Part shown: in pieces, positions 15,674 to 22,888 of the stretch | Position numbering within the stretch: position 1 is the stretch's first letter | Layout of the letters: every line of letters starts with the position of its first letter | Origin: Endobacterium cereale | Lineage (GTDB): Bacteria; Pseudomonadota; Alphaproteobacteria; Rhizobiales; Rhizobiaceae | Reading direction: 5' to 3' | DNA: 43,929 nucleotides | NCBI RefSeq assembly: GCF_009617585.1 | Contig: NZ_WIXI01000031.1 | Location: 1-43,929 of the forward strand | The notes under the pieces: model-generated | The model's database searches: none | The model's input: only the letters and a program-made list of their open reading frames with translations | What the model was told of the DNA's origin: nothing | Translations under genes and position numbers: made by a program

Positions 15674-15815
15674 GCGCCGTAGAACCTTTTATGAAGTTGA
15701 TATGCTTCGCCATAAGCCAGCTCCGCCGCAATCACCCGCGGCGCTCCGCCTGGTCGACGGATGCTGAGTATTCTCTTTGTCGCATCGCCCCAGTATCAGC
15801 GACCTCCTAGCCGAG

Positions 15816-16259
15816 TCACACTCGCCTCCAAAGCATGTGAAGCAAGGGATATGGTCGCCCCTCGGAATCAGTGTCCGATCGCGCTTGCTGCTCGAAGCCT
15901 AAAACTTTGTAAAAGCCTGTTCCGGAGATGGACTGCTCGTTCACGTCGACGGTCACTTCGTTCCGGGTCTCCATGAACGAATGCAGAAGGAGCCGTCCGA
16001 TGCCTTGCCCTCTGCTCGTGGCGTGGACGAACAAGGCATCGACATGATTTCCGGTCGTGCCCATGAACCCATGCGGTACGTCGTCGGCGTCAACCGCGAC
16101 CACGAAATCGCCGGTCGGTAGGTACGATTTCTCGACTAGCTCAGCGATCTCCGTAAAGTCCTTTGGCAAGAGGAAGTCGTGTGTCGCCTGAACCGAAGTG
16201 AACCAGATCTGGAAGTTGCGCGCTAGATCTTCGGCTCTTGACGCCCTCAGAGTGAACAT
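15816..16259 (-). CDS. GNAT-family N-acetyltransferase (YjaB-like)
   Basis: 147 aa; ATG 16259 lies inside the end of the NUDIX gene (13-base overlap), so translation is likely coupled. It has VDALFVHATSRGQGIGRLLL, with the RGQGIG pyrophosphate loop, and GTGFYKVLGFEQQARS at the C-terminus, the layout of YjaB-type acetyltransferases. Substrate unknown. Confidence 0.83.
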   Translation of the reverse strand: MFTLRASRAEDLARNFQIWFTSVQATHDFLLPKDFTEIAELVEKSYLPTGDFVVAVDADDVPHGFMGTTGNHVDALFVHATSRGQGIGRLLLHSFMETRNEVTVDVNEQSISGTGFYKVLGFEQQARSDTDSEGRPYPLLHMLWRRV

Positions 16260-16846
16260 GCGGCCTCCTTGAAAAGGTGCATCGCTGCATACTGCAGAAG
16301 GATAATGGTCTTGCCGTCGCGGATGCGGCCATCGGCGATCATAGCCAGAGCCTCTTCGATTGTCGGCTCCAGACGTTCGATGTCTTCACCTTCGTCTGCG
16401 TTGCCGCCGCCATCGGAGACTTCATCAGCAGCCGAATAGGCCGCCACAAAGAAGTGCAAGCGCTCGGTCACCGATCCAGGGCTCATGAACGCGTCGAACA
16501 CTTGTCTCACATCGCTGACGCGGTAGCCGGTCTCTTCCTCCACCTCTGCCTTAATCCGATCTTCCGGTGTTGCCTTGTCCAGAAGTCCAGCGGGTGTTTC
16601 AATTAGGAGATCATCGTGCCCGTTGACGAAAGCAGGGTAGCGGAACTGCCGTGTGAGCAAGACCTTTCGGCGTTGCACATCGTAAAGCAGGATCGTCGCG
16701 CCATTACCGCGGTCGTACGTCTCTCTGCTCTGCCTCTGCCACTCTCCGTCCGAACGGCGGAAGCTGAAGATCGTCTTCTTAAGGATATACCAGTCGTCCG
16801 ACAGGGTGGTCACCTGCTCGACCCTAACTCGATCTGCGACAGACAT
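16247..16846 (-). CDS. NUDIX hydrolase (NudK/ADP-ribose pyrophosphatase type)
   Basis: 199 aa; GGAGA nine bases before ATG 16846. The NUDIX box is near residues 92-114: G-L-L-D..., then a helix with AEVEEETGY, matching GX5EX7REUXEEXGU with the first Arg replaced by an aligned residue. The upstream beta strand RQFRYPAF and the late SPGSVTERLHFFVA are typical of NudK-like GDP-mannose or ADP-sugar pyrophosphatases. It is the first gene of the leftward cluster, and its promoter carries a perfect inverted repeat. Confidence 0.85.
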   Translation of the reverse strand: MSVADRVRVEQVTTLSDDWYILKKTIFSFRRSDGEWQRQSRETYDRGNGATILLYDVQRRKVLLTRQFRYPAFVNGHDDLLIETPAGLLDKATPEDRIKAEVEEETGYRVSDVRQVFDAFMSPGSVTERLHFFVAAYSAADEVSDGGGNADEGEDIERLEPTIEEALAMIADGRIRDGKTIILLQYAAMHLFKEAACSL

Positions 16847-16872
16847 TTACATTCTCCATCAATTTTGCGCGA

Positions 16873-16901
16873 TATTGCACGAATTCGCGATTCGTGCAAT
16901 A
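16873..16901. promoter_or_regulatory. Perfect 12-bp inverted repeat, probable operator
   Basis: TATTGCACGAAT, 5-base spacer TCGCG, ATTCGTGCAATA. The repeat sits between the start of the NUDIX gene (27 bases to its left) and the start of the frameshifted hydrolase (33 bases to its right), so a dimeric regulator bound here could control both directions. The cognate regulator is not evident. Confidence 0.7.
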
Positions 16902-16933
16902 ATCGGAGACCGATCAGCGCCAGTGGTGGAACG

Positions 16934-17458
16934 ATGAACTCGACCGACATAATAATTGGCGACATCCACGATGCACCCGGCCCCTAACCAGTGTCTGCGT
17001 CAATCAACGCATTCCGCTCGGCGCCTGAATATCCGCGACCTGCTAACTCCCTCACAATGTGAAGGGGGTATTCACCAAGCACTGATGAAAGGTGGATATG
17101 GCTTCGCTGCATCAAGGCTTGCCCAGACGTTTCCCCAAGTAGCCATCGGGCTGGGCTACAGTGCTGGGGGCACCCTGTTATGGAAGGCTGTTTGCTTGGG
17201 CATGCAGGTCGAGGCTTTAATATGCGTCGCGTCGACAAGACTACGTGACGAGGATCCGAAAGACATACAGGTCCCAACTCTTGTTGTGACAGGCGAGCTC
17301 GACCTTTTGCGCCGAGTAAGGACTGGGCAACTGGAAGCGGTGTTCGGCACATCATCCTGCATGGATGCGGGCACGGGTTTTATGGGACTGATAAGGGGCG
17401 CGTCGCGGCCCGGTTCCATATTCGGGAATTTCTAGAGGCAATCGAGAGGCCAAATTGA
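16934..17458 (+). pseudogene. Alpha/beta hydrolase broken by two frameshifts
   Basis: Three segments make one hydrolase. Frame A from ATG 16934 gives 17 residues (MNSTDIIIGDIHDAPGP) to TAA 16985. Frame B holds the nucleophile elbow GLGYSAGG and VPTLVVTGELD. Frame A again, from about 17330, holds the catalytic-His end (LHGCGHGFYGTDKGR) and stops at 17456-17458. The shifts are near CCCC around 16981 and between about 17300 and 17335, a span with a TTTT run. The two shifts compensate, so one corrected reading restores a protein of about 174 aa. Either a pseudogene or sequencing error. Confidence 0.65.
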
Positions 17459-17535
17459 CGAACCAATACAGCGTGAAGCCAGGTGCAATTTAGATTGCAA
17501 AGGTCTCCAAGAATTCATCTCAAAAGGAAGTCCAC

Positions 17536-18297
17536 ATGCTGACCACTGAGCGCAAAGCGCTGCTTCTCGATAGCCTCGGCAAGGAAGGCCGGATCATTGC
17601 GAAGGATTTCAGCGAAAAGCTCGGGCTTTCGGAAGACACAATCCGCCGCGACCTTCGAGAGTTGGCAGGTGAAGGACTGCTGCAACGCGTGCACGGCGGC
17701 GCTCTTCCGGTCTCGAAGGCACTCGGGGATCTTCCGACACGCCGTAATGTTTCTGCCGATGACAAGGCGGAGATCGCGAAAGTTGCCGCAGGGATGGTCA
17801 AGGAGGGACAAATCATCTTCTTGGACGGCGGCACGACGACCATTCGGATTGCTCGCGCCCTGCCGAAAGCGCTAAAGGCGACCGTTGTGACGCACAGCCC
17901 TGACGTCGCAACTGCGCTTCTTGACCATCCGGGAGTGGACGTGGAGCTAATTGGCGGCCGCATCTATAAGCATTCGAACGTCTCTGTAGGTTCAGTTGCC
18001 ATCGAAGCTATCGGTCACATACGCACGGACCTATATTTCATGGGCGTCACCGGCATCCATCTTGAGCACGGTCTTACAACGGGGGACCGTGAGGAAGCAG
18101 CGGTTAAGCGAGCGATCTGCCGCCAGGCTGCGGAGACCATCGTGCTCGGTTCGAGGGAAAAACTCGGTGCCGTGTCTCCCTACAGCGTCGTCAGCCTAGA
18201 TGACATCGATGGGCTTCTCGTGAGCAGAAAATGCCCGGAGGATTTGCTCGGGCCTCTTCGTCAAGCTCCCGTGCAGATCGTAGGCATATCCTCGTGA
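17536..18297 (+). CDS. DeoR-family transcriptional regulator
   Basis: 253 aa, AAAGGAAG eight bases before ATG 17536. The N-terminal winged helix-turn-helix (residues 3-57) contains the DeoR signature LGLSEDTIRRDLRELAGEGL. The C-terminal DeoR sensor domain has FLDGGTTTIRIARAL and GADL-like sugar-phosphate-binding features (TDLYFMGVTGIHLEHGLTT). Usually represses a sugar or nucleoside operon, with a phosphosugar as effector. No obvious target operon adjoins it. Confidence 0.88.
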   Translation: MLTTERKALLLDSLGKEGRIIAKDFSEKLGLSEDTIRRDLRELAGEGLLQRVHGGALPVSKALGDLPTRRNVSADDKAEIAKVAAGMVKEGQIIFLDGGTTTIRIARALPKALKATVVTHSPDVATALLDHPGVDVELIGGRIYKHSNVSVGSVAIEAIGHIRTDLYFMGVTGIHLEHGLTTGDREEAAVKRAICRQAAETIVLGSREKLGAVSPYSVVSLDDIDGLLVSRKCPEDLLGPLRQAPVQIVGISS

Positions 18298-18429
18298 ATT
18301 GGATGCTGCAGCTTTGGTTGCCCTCAAGAACGCGTTTCCAAGGAAACGAAGATCTTGAGTGGAGATACCGCGACCCGTTCCACGTTTGATGTCAAGCAAA
18401 AGCAGCTTCGGCGCAGGGCCACGCCGCCC

Positions 18430-18594
18430 TCAATGGGGCGGCTCGGCGGCAATCAGCGCTTCGAAAGCGGCCTCTTCCTCGGCAAGCTTCGCCTCTGCGG
18501 TCGCCAGCTCGGCCGCGATCTCGCGGCGCTCGGCCTGATCGATAGATGCTGCAAGTTCGGCACGCAGTTCCTGAATGTGGTCGTAAGTGGTCAT
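18430..18594 (-). CDS. Small coiled-coil protein, 54 aa
   Basis: ATG 18594 with AAAGGAG eight bases upstream. The sequence is almost entirely one Ala/Glu-rich helix (RREIAAELATAEAKLAEEEA) and ends in EPPH. It is the type of tiny conserved rhizobial or sphingomonad protein of unknown function. Highly acidic and soluble, it may oligomerise as a coiled coil. Confidence 0.6.
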   Translation of the reverse strand: MTTYDHIQELRAELAASIDQAERREIAAELATAEAKLAEEEAAFEALIAAEPPH

Positions 18595-18823
18595 CGTCAG
18601 CTCCTTTGAATGAAAACAAAGGTCGCCAACCGATAAGGGAGGGTCTGGGTCAATGACGGCCAAAGGCCGCCTACGGGGCGTGGGGGAGCCGATTTCGTGG
18701 CGCAGCGGCGAAATCGGGGGTACCGCGCATCATTGACGCAGACCCTCCCGTTCGTTGTAATTGGCTCATGTTGAGAGAGATAAAAAACCTCTCCGTAGTC
18801 CGCCCTCTTATCTTCGATCTTTC

Positions 18824-19035
18824 ATGACTGTTATCCGCGAAACTCTTCGATATCATGCCGCCGCCAGCCGAGTTTATGCAGACACCTGGATGGTGGTCGA
18901 CATTTTCACCGGCCTCCCGATCGTCGTCGGCGGTATCGTCATGGACGGGCTATCAGATGAGCGGGTCAATGAATTGGTTGATGAGCTGAACTACGAGGAT
19001 CTGGTCTGCGCGACAAGCTGCGGCCTGACCCCTGA
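18824..19035 (+). pseudogene. Hypothetical protein with lost stop (frameshift)
   Basis: From ATG 18824 about 70 residues are coherent: a helix (ETLRYHAAASRVYADTWMVV) then DIFTGLPIVVGGIVMDGLSD. This resembles small rhizobial proteins that pair a short strand region with an acidic helix. In its own frame no stop occurs until 19849, across the next gene. The other two frames have TGA at 19026 and 19033, just before the next ATG at 19038. An indel near the 3' end has therefore most likely removed the native stop. Confidence 0.5.
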
Positions 19036-19037
19036 CC

Positions 19038-19316
19038 ATGACCCTGTTCTACAGATCCTATTTGATCACCTTCGGATTGCTGCTTGGGGCTGTCGCCGGC
19101 CTCGTCCTTTATCTCGATCAGACGGATGCAATCTCGCTGCATTGGGCCTTCACGGCCCTGGCATCAATTGCCGCCGTCGCCGGAGTCATCCTCGCGGCCA
19201 CGGGCGCATTCGGAAAGCCCGCAACGGTGGTACGCTGGGCAGACAATGCGTCGTGCCATGCCGAAGGCACGGCTTACGTGTCGCTGCTCGCCTTGCCGGT
19301 CTTTGGTCTTCTGTAG
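19038..19316 (+). CDS. Small membrane protein with about three spans
   Basis: 92 aa. Hydrophobic segments at residues about 8-26, 37-58 and 80-92, with short polar loops (DQTDAISLHW; VVRWADNASCHAEG). No motif for transport or enzyme. It starts right after the damaged gene at 18824 and was probably coupled to it. Family not recognised. Confidence 0.6.
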   Translation: MTLFYRSYLITFGLLLGAVAGLVLYLDQTDAISLHWAFTALASIAAVAGVILAATGAFGKPATVVRWADNASCHAEGTAYVSLLALPVFGLL

Positions 19317-19406
19317 ATGTGCCGCCGCGACGACAAGCCTACAGTGAGCCCAATCAGCGAAATGTGGAACAAGCGCAAAAAACGGCGCGCGCGTCGTTCG
19401 TTGTAG
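19317..19406 (+). CDS. Possible very small basic peptide, 29 aa
   Basis: ATG 19317 directly follows the stop of the membrane gene and the frame ends at TAG 19404-19406. The C-terminus is very basic (KRKKRRARRSL). Reported because of the perfect stop-start adjacency; there is no independent ribosome site. Weak. Confidence 0.25.
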   Translation: MCRRDDKPTVSPISEMWNKRKKRRARRSL

Positions 19407-19423
19407 TCATGCAGATAAGTGTG

Positions 19424-19690
19424 TCAGTCCCAACGGCGTTCATCGCGGGCGCGATCATCCATTGCAAAGCGCATGGCAGCCGCCCGACTGCACCGCCTGC
19501 GGTTCATAATCGTTTCTACGAGATCACGGCGGCGCGCTTCAGGCATCAAAGCGAATACATTTCGAAATTCGCGATCAAGACGCGACGTTCCCCAACCTGT
19601 AGTGGACAAGAACCGGCGAATATTGGCCCATATCCAAATGGCGACAACACCGATGCCTGCACCTACGAGAACCGTTTCCAGGATACCCAT
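19424..19690 (-). CDS. Membrane-anchored small basic protein
   Basis: 88 aa. Residues 3-24 form one hydrophobic helix (ILETVLVGAGIGVVAIWIW), followed by a basic cytoplasmic domain rich in Arg with FALMPEARRRDLVETIMNRR. It probably has one membrane anchor plus a helical soluble part. No family recognised. It is transcribed leftward, convergent with the small + strand genes. Confidence 0.6.
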   Translation of the reverse strand: MGILETVLVGAGIGVVAIWIWANIRRFLSTTGWGTSRLDREFRNVFALMPEARRRDLVETIMNRRRCSRAAAMRFAMDDRARDERRWD

Positions 19691-19799
19691 GATCTACCCC
19701 GTCGTCACAACCGACGAATGAGTAGTGCATATCTTCCCGTCTTACGATCTGAGCTTACTACCATGGTTAAGGCGGCAATATTCGTTCTTGAGTTGGCCC

Positions 19800-20084
19800 T
19801 CAGTGCCTTGTCGCAGATAGGTTCTGCTCAACCTCCGATAAAAGCCTGACAGCCTCGAGGACCGTGACGGCCGCTCCTTCGAGATCGGCTGCGATCGTCT
19901 CATGATCGCGCTCGATCCGCTCGCCCAACGCGTCCATATCCTGCCAGCGTTCATACGCGACGGCGCGCGAGGCAAGCGCTCTAAACCGCAACGTCTTGCT
20001 TAGCTCCTGAAGAACTGCGTCGCGTTCTGAAGCGTTCATTTCGGAGAATATCTTGCGGTTCGATCCGCCAAAATCCTGCGCCAT
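19800..20084 (-). CDS. Hypothetical helical protein under an EcfG-type promoter
   Basis: 94 aa from ATG 20084, with GGAG about eight bases upstream. Entirely helical, with many Glu and Arg (FRALASRAVAYERWQDMDAL and a second long helix). No membrane segment. The EcfG-type signature at 20116-20141 points towards it, so it is a candidate general-stress protein of unknown function. Confidence 0.6.
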   Translation of the reverse strand: MAQDFGGSNRKIFSEMNASERDAVLQELSKTLRFRALASRAVAYERWQDMDALGERIERDHETIAADLEGAAVTVLEAVRLLSEVEQNLSATRH

Positions 20085-20115
20085 ACTCAATACTCCGTGG
20101 CTGTTTCGGGACTCC

Positions 20116-20141
20116 AACTGCAGTTCGTGGAATTCGGTTCC
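20116..20141 (-). promoter_or_regulatory. EcfG-type promoter (18-base spacing)
   Basis: On the minus strand GGAAC (20137-20141), 18 bases, GTT (20116-20118). It ends 32 bases before the start of the gene at 20084. Spacing is one longer than most copies in this window but within the known range. Confidence 0.5.
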
Positions 20142-20239
20142 CGTAACGAAAATCGAGCATCGCTAATACACTAACCTGACATTGACTATGAAACCGATGG
20201 AACAATGACATGCTGCACTGCAGCCATATGTGTCGCTCG

Positions 20240-20647
20240 ATGAGCAAACATGATGATTGGCTTAGAGCTGCAGAGGAAGCCTGCAGCTATCGACGCGTGT
20301 ACGCGTTGGCCCAGGAAATATCGATCGAGACCATCGATCTAAAATTAAAATCGGCTGCGGATGATGTCGTCGAGGTGCTGAAGGATGTCGTCGGGTTGGC
20401 TCTTGCGCCTTCCGACACTCTCAAGGAGGCGAGGCGGCGCTTTACCGTTCTTACGAACGTCCTCGCTGGCACAACCGAAATGGAACAGTTTGTCATCTCC
20501 GCTGGTTCTCCCTCTGAACAGGTAGAGGAACTGCTATGTCAAATTCTGGAAAAGGTCGCGAACAGGACCGCGCACGAGTTGCCGGCAATCAAAACCATGA
20601 AGTCCGATACGAGGCCGACAAAGAAGGCGTCTCCAGGGAGATGGTGA
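20240..20647 (+). CDS. Hypothetical helical protein overlapping a DUF3606 gene
   Basis: 135 aa from ATG 20240 (an earlier in-frame ATG at 20210 lacks support). The first 105 residues are coherent and helical, with LKSAADDVVEVLKDVVGLAL as a central amphipathic helix. The last about 30 residues overlap the DUF3606 gene in another frame and are basic and less coherent, so the native end may have been near 20540. Function unknown. Confidence 0.55.
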   Translation: MSKHDDWLRAAEEACSYRRVYALAQEISIETIDLKLKSAADDVVEVLKDVVGLALAPSDTLKEARRRFTVLTNVLAGTTEMEQFVISAGSPSEQVEELLCQILEKVANRTAHELPAIKTMKSDTRPTKKASPGRW

Positions 20648-20715
20648 AGGACACCATCAAGGAAGTCGGCAACAGCCGCGACAAGGTTGAAGGCGAGTTG
20701 GATCACAAGAAGTGA
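20536..20715 (+). CDS. DUF3606-like small protein
   Basis: 59 aa; ATG 20536 with GAGGAA five bases upstream. It contains DRARVAGNQNHEVRYEADKE, then GVSREMVKDTIKEVG and a Lys-rich end. This matches DUF3606, a roughly 55-residue two-helix family common in alphaproteobacteria. It overlaps the end of the preceding gene by 112 bases in a different frame, and its stop overlaps the GTG of the next gene. Confidence 0.65.
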   Translation: MSNSGKGREQDRARVAGNQNHEVRYEADKEGVSREMVKDTIKEVGNSRDKVEGELDHKK

Positions 20716-20891
20716 GTGGCCCTAGACCACTCACCCCGCCAAGCGACTTCGTAAAACTTGCGTCCAGTACGATGGTGCGGTCTGCTCTTCAGTCCAATCC
20801 CCTTCACCGGCCTATCGAGACCGACGACGTTTTCAGCAAATTGCTGGCCCGTCTGGATGGCGCTGAGAAATCACGCGTTCAGAACCGATAG
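20712..20891 (+). CDS. Small protein coupled to the DUF3606 gene
   Basis: 59 aa from GTG 20712, forming a GTGA overlap with the preceding stop, a typical translational-coupling arrangement. An internal ATG at 20772 is an alternative start. The first 20 residues are Pro-rich; the rest contains IETDDVFSKLLARLDGAEKS, a compact helix. No homologue recognised. Confidence 0.45.
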   Translation: MSGPRPLTPPSDFVKLASSTMVRSALQSNPLHRPIETDDVFSKLLARLDGAEKSRVQNR

Positions 20892-21000
20892 GCAGCAAAG
20901 CGGCCTTGTCCACCCGCGTCGGTTGATCCATATCCGATATTCAGCTGCGCCAGACTCCCGGCACGCTGTTCCCCTCTGGAGGTTTTAGCCTCTCAATTTC

Positions 21001-21030
21001 AAGGGCCGCGCTCGCGCAGGCCCTTTTTCT
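21001..21030 (+). terminator. Rho-independent terminator
   Basis: Stem AAGGGCC/GGCCCTT with an inner GCG/CGC pair, followed by TTTCTTT. It ends the 20240-20891 transcript about 110 bases after its last gene and insulates the lysE-type gene. Confidence 0.7.
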
Positions 21031-21144
21031 TTGTGTGCCAAGACTCGTAATCACGGTTGAGAGAAAATCCCTGACGCTGAAGCTTGCTTTGCATGCCCAA
21101 GGATGGCAGAGCGGAGTTCCGGTATCCAATTCAAGGAAAACTCC

Positions 21145-21777
21145 ATGCCGGACCTAACCACCATCCTTATGTTCGCTTCCGCCGCTTTGGTTTTGACGGC
21201 CACGCCAGGACCGGACATGCTTCTCATCGCCTCTCGCAGCGTAAGCCAAAGCCGCACAGCCGGTCTCCTCACCTTTCTTGGGATAGCATGCGGTACTTAT
21301 TGCCACGCCATCGCTGCAGCCCTCGGTCTGGCCCACCTTCTCAGGACTGTCCCAGCGGCTTATGAACTGGTTCGCTGGGCGGGATGCGCCTATCTGTTAT
21401 ATCTCGCGGTCAAGACGCTGCGAGCCGATGCACTCGCCGGTGTCCCAGCCAGGGCAGTGGCGAGCATGTCGAAGCTACGTATCTTTTCCGAAGGCTTGGC
21501 GACCAACCTCCTCAATCCGAAAATGGCGCTGTTCGTCCTCGCGCTGTTCCCGCAGTTCACCGCACCGGGGAATGGGTCAATCGTATTGCAGATGTTGGCC
21601 TTGGCGACCATCCTAAACGCGGTGGGATTTGCTGTGAATGGCTCGATTATCCTGATCGTTGGACGAGCAAAGAAGGGCGTGAAACTCCCCGCACAGTTTG
21701 CTCGCCTGCCGAATTATTTTCTGGCCACGGTCTTCGCAGGACTGGCTTCGCGACTAGCGTTTGCAGGAAAGACCTAA
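21145..21777 (+). CDS. LysE/RhtB-family amino acid exporter
   Basis: 210 aa from ATG 21145, with AAGGAAAA upstream. It has the family start (LVLTATPGPDMLLIASRSV) with the conserved TPGPD, a second block GWLxAAACG-like (LGIACGTYCHAIAAALGL), ATNLLNPKMALFVLALFPQF, and about six membrane spans. Members export amino acids, homoserine lactones or small metabolites from the cytoplasm. The substrate cannot be set from sequence. It has its own transcript, with no regulator adjacent. Confidence 0.88.
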   Translation: MPDLTTILMFASAALVLTATPGPDMLLIASRSVSQSRTAGLLTFLGIACGTYCHAIAAALGLAHLLRTVPAAYELVRWAGCAYLLYLAVKTLRADALAGVPARAVASMSKLRIFSEGLATNLLNPKMALFVLALFPQFTAPGNGSIVLQMLALATILNAVGFAVNGSIILIVGRAKKGVKLPAQFARLPNYFLATVFAGLASRLAFAGKT

Positions 21778-21835
21778 GAAGGAGAGCATCACACCCGCGC
21801 GGTTTAAGGTGTGCGTTATGCCGAATTGACGATCG

Positions 21836-21897
21836 GTTTCTTCGTGTCGGTCCCGTCGTAACGGGACGAGTTGACCTCGCGACCGACACGATGAAAC
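21836..21897. repeat. 62-base near-perfect inverted repeat, possible structured RNA
   Basis: Arms 21836-21852 and 21881-21897 are 17 bases each and complementary except for one position (GTTTC[T/A]TCGTGTCGGTC). The 28-base interior contains a second hairpin, CCCGT-CGTA-ACGGG (21852-21865), and a third short one. No T-run follows on either side, so this is not a simple terminator. It could be a dispersed palindromic element or a small structured RNA. Confidence 0.55.
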
Positions 21898-21955
21898 ACC
21901 AGCTCATCGTCTATCTGGCGATTGAGCAACAGCGCCTTAGCGTCGTGACCCTTGA

Positions 21956-22120
21956 TTTCGGTATCCTCTAGCCGACAGAATAGCCAGGCTTGCAGAAACC
22001 GAGCGCGTTGCAGCCGAGACGATCGCCGCCGAGCGCAAGGCGAGGGCGGAGAAAACGATGCGGCTGCGAGCGGCCCGGCTTCAGTCCGAAAGCGATGAAG
22101 CCAGCGACGAAGGCAATTGA
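21956..22120 (+). pseudogene. Small coiled-coil protein lacking a start codon
   Basis: The frame ending at TGA 22118-22120 encodes a clear Ala/Arg/Glu helix (ARLAETERVAAETIAAERKA) with an acidic tail, but there is no ATG, GTG or TTG between the preceding in-frame stop (21953-21955) and the helix. The 5' end has probably been lost or frameshifted. It overlaps the next small gene by 26 bases. Confidence 0.45.
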
Positions 22121-22202
22121 TCATGTCGCCAACTATTTGCGGATAGATCTCGTTGCCTTGGGTATCGCCGTCGTTTCGGTCGCAATCGTCGTGGTGACAT
22201 GA
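22095..22202 (+). CDS. Very small membrane protein, 35 aa
   Basis: ATG 22095 to TGA 22202. The first 16 residues are polar (KPATKAIDHVANYLR), then one strongly hydrophobic Val/Ile/Ala helix runs to the C-terminus. A single-pass inner-membrane peptide. It overlaps the end of the coiled-coil frame, as in coupled soluble/membrane small-protein pairs. Confidence 0.5.
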   Translation: MKPATKAIDHVANYLRIDLVALGIAVVSVAIVVVT

Positions 22203-22341
22203 CAGCCGTGGAGCCGTCATGATTCCTTAATTCGACAGAATGAACCAAAAATGGTATCATCCGGCATCGTCACCCAATTGCCAGTGGGCGGTGACGACTG
22301 AGAGTTACCACGCTCCCGCCTGCCAAACAGGGAGTACCTTT

Positions 22342-22587
22342 ATGCTTCAGTCAGTTGGCATGCAGCCCGGATTGTCAGATATTCTGCTGGAACGGGCAAG
22401 CCGATATACCCCCGATCCGGTCGAGCAGGCAAAGCTTGCAGACCGCACAATTGCCGTCGCGCTCGACAATGTCGATTTCATCGACGACCCTTACCCTCGG
22501 CTGGCGCTTTATAACGCCATGCACCGTATCGTGCGGGAGGATCATCTTAAGGTTTCCAAGCCAGCGTCCAGCAAAGCTCAAAGCTAG
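22342..22587 (+). CDS. Hypothetical small protein, 81 aa
   Basis: ATG 22342 with GGGAGT seven bases upstream. Helical and acidic, with PDPVEQAKLADRTIAVALDN and DDPYPRLALYNAMHRIVRED. No signal peptide or membrane segment. Its stop is followed by a strong GC hairpin. Function unknown; composition supports a genuine gene. Confidence 0.6.
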   Translation: MLQSVGMQPGLSDILLERASRYTPDPVEQAKLADRTIAVALDNVDFIDDPYPRLALYNAMHRIVREDHLKVSKPASSKAQS

Positions 22588-22594
22588 AAGCTCA

Positions 22595-22620
22595 GGGGGA
22601 GGGGAACTATCCCTTCCCCC
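22595..22620 (+). terminator. Long G-rich/C-rich hairpin
   Basis: GGGGGAGGGGA pairs with TCCCTTCCCCC across an ACTA loop (11 pairs, one G-U), only seven bases after the stop of the preceding gene. Only TTAT follows, so termination is plausible but not classical. The same bases include the -35 of the next promoter. Confidence 0.5.
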
Positions 22621-22627
22621 TTATGTT
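22603..22627 (+). promoter_or_regulatory. EcfG-type promoter
   Basis: GGAAC at 22603-22607, 17 bases, GTT at 22625-22627, with the ATG of the DUF6894 gene at 22652. The -35 lies within the hairpin at 22595-22620. Confidence 0.6.
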
Positions 22628-22651
22628 CGCTCCGTATGCACGGAGGAACGC

Positions 22652-22888
22652 ATGCCAAGATACTATTTCAATTACCGTATCGCAGGGGAGCTAGAAACCG
22701 ATCACGAGGGGAGCGAGCTTCCCGACGAGGAAAGTGCCGTGGAGGAAGCCAAGGCGTGCGCGCGAGAAATCTTGGCGAGGAAAGTGCTGGCGAGCGAATT
22801 GATCAACGGCGACGTGTTCGAAATAACGACTAGCGCTGGAAAGGTCGTGAGAACCTTGCCTCTCCGTTCGGTACTCAACCTCAAATGA
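22652..22888 (+). CDS. DUF6894-family small protein
   Basis: 78 aa; CGGAGGA six bases before ATG 22652. It shows the family pattern: MPRYYFNYR, then a D-HEGSELPDEESAVEEAKAC block and a late FEITTSAGKVVRTLPLRSV. These small cytoplasmic proteins are frequent in Rhizobiales and of unknown function. Its stop overlaps the next gene's ATG in an ATGA, and it has an EcfG-type promoter, so it is probably part of a stress-induced two-gene unit. Confidence 0.72.
   Translation: MPRYYFNYRIAGELETDHEGSELPDEESAVEEAKACAREILARKVLASELINGDVFEITTSAGKVVRTLPLRSVLNLK

Noticed and set aside
21816..22220. 134-aa minus-strand frame across the inverted repeat
   Set aside because: Its upstream half is antisense to a coherent plus-strand coiled coil and a membrane peptide; only the last about 50 residues look protein-like, so it was not called.
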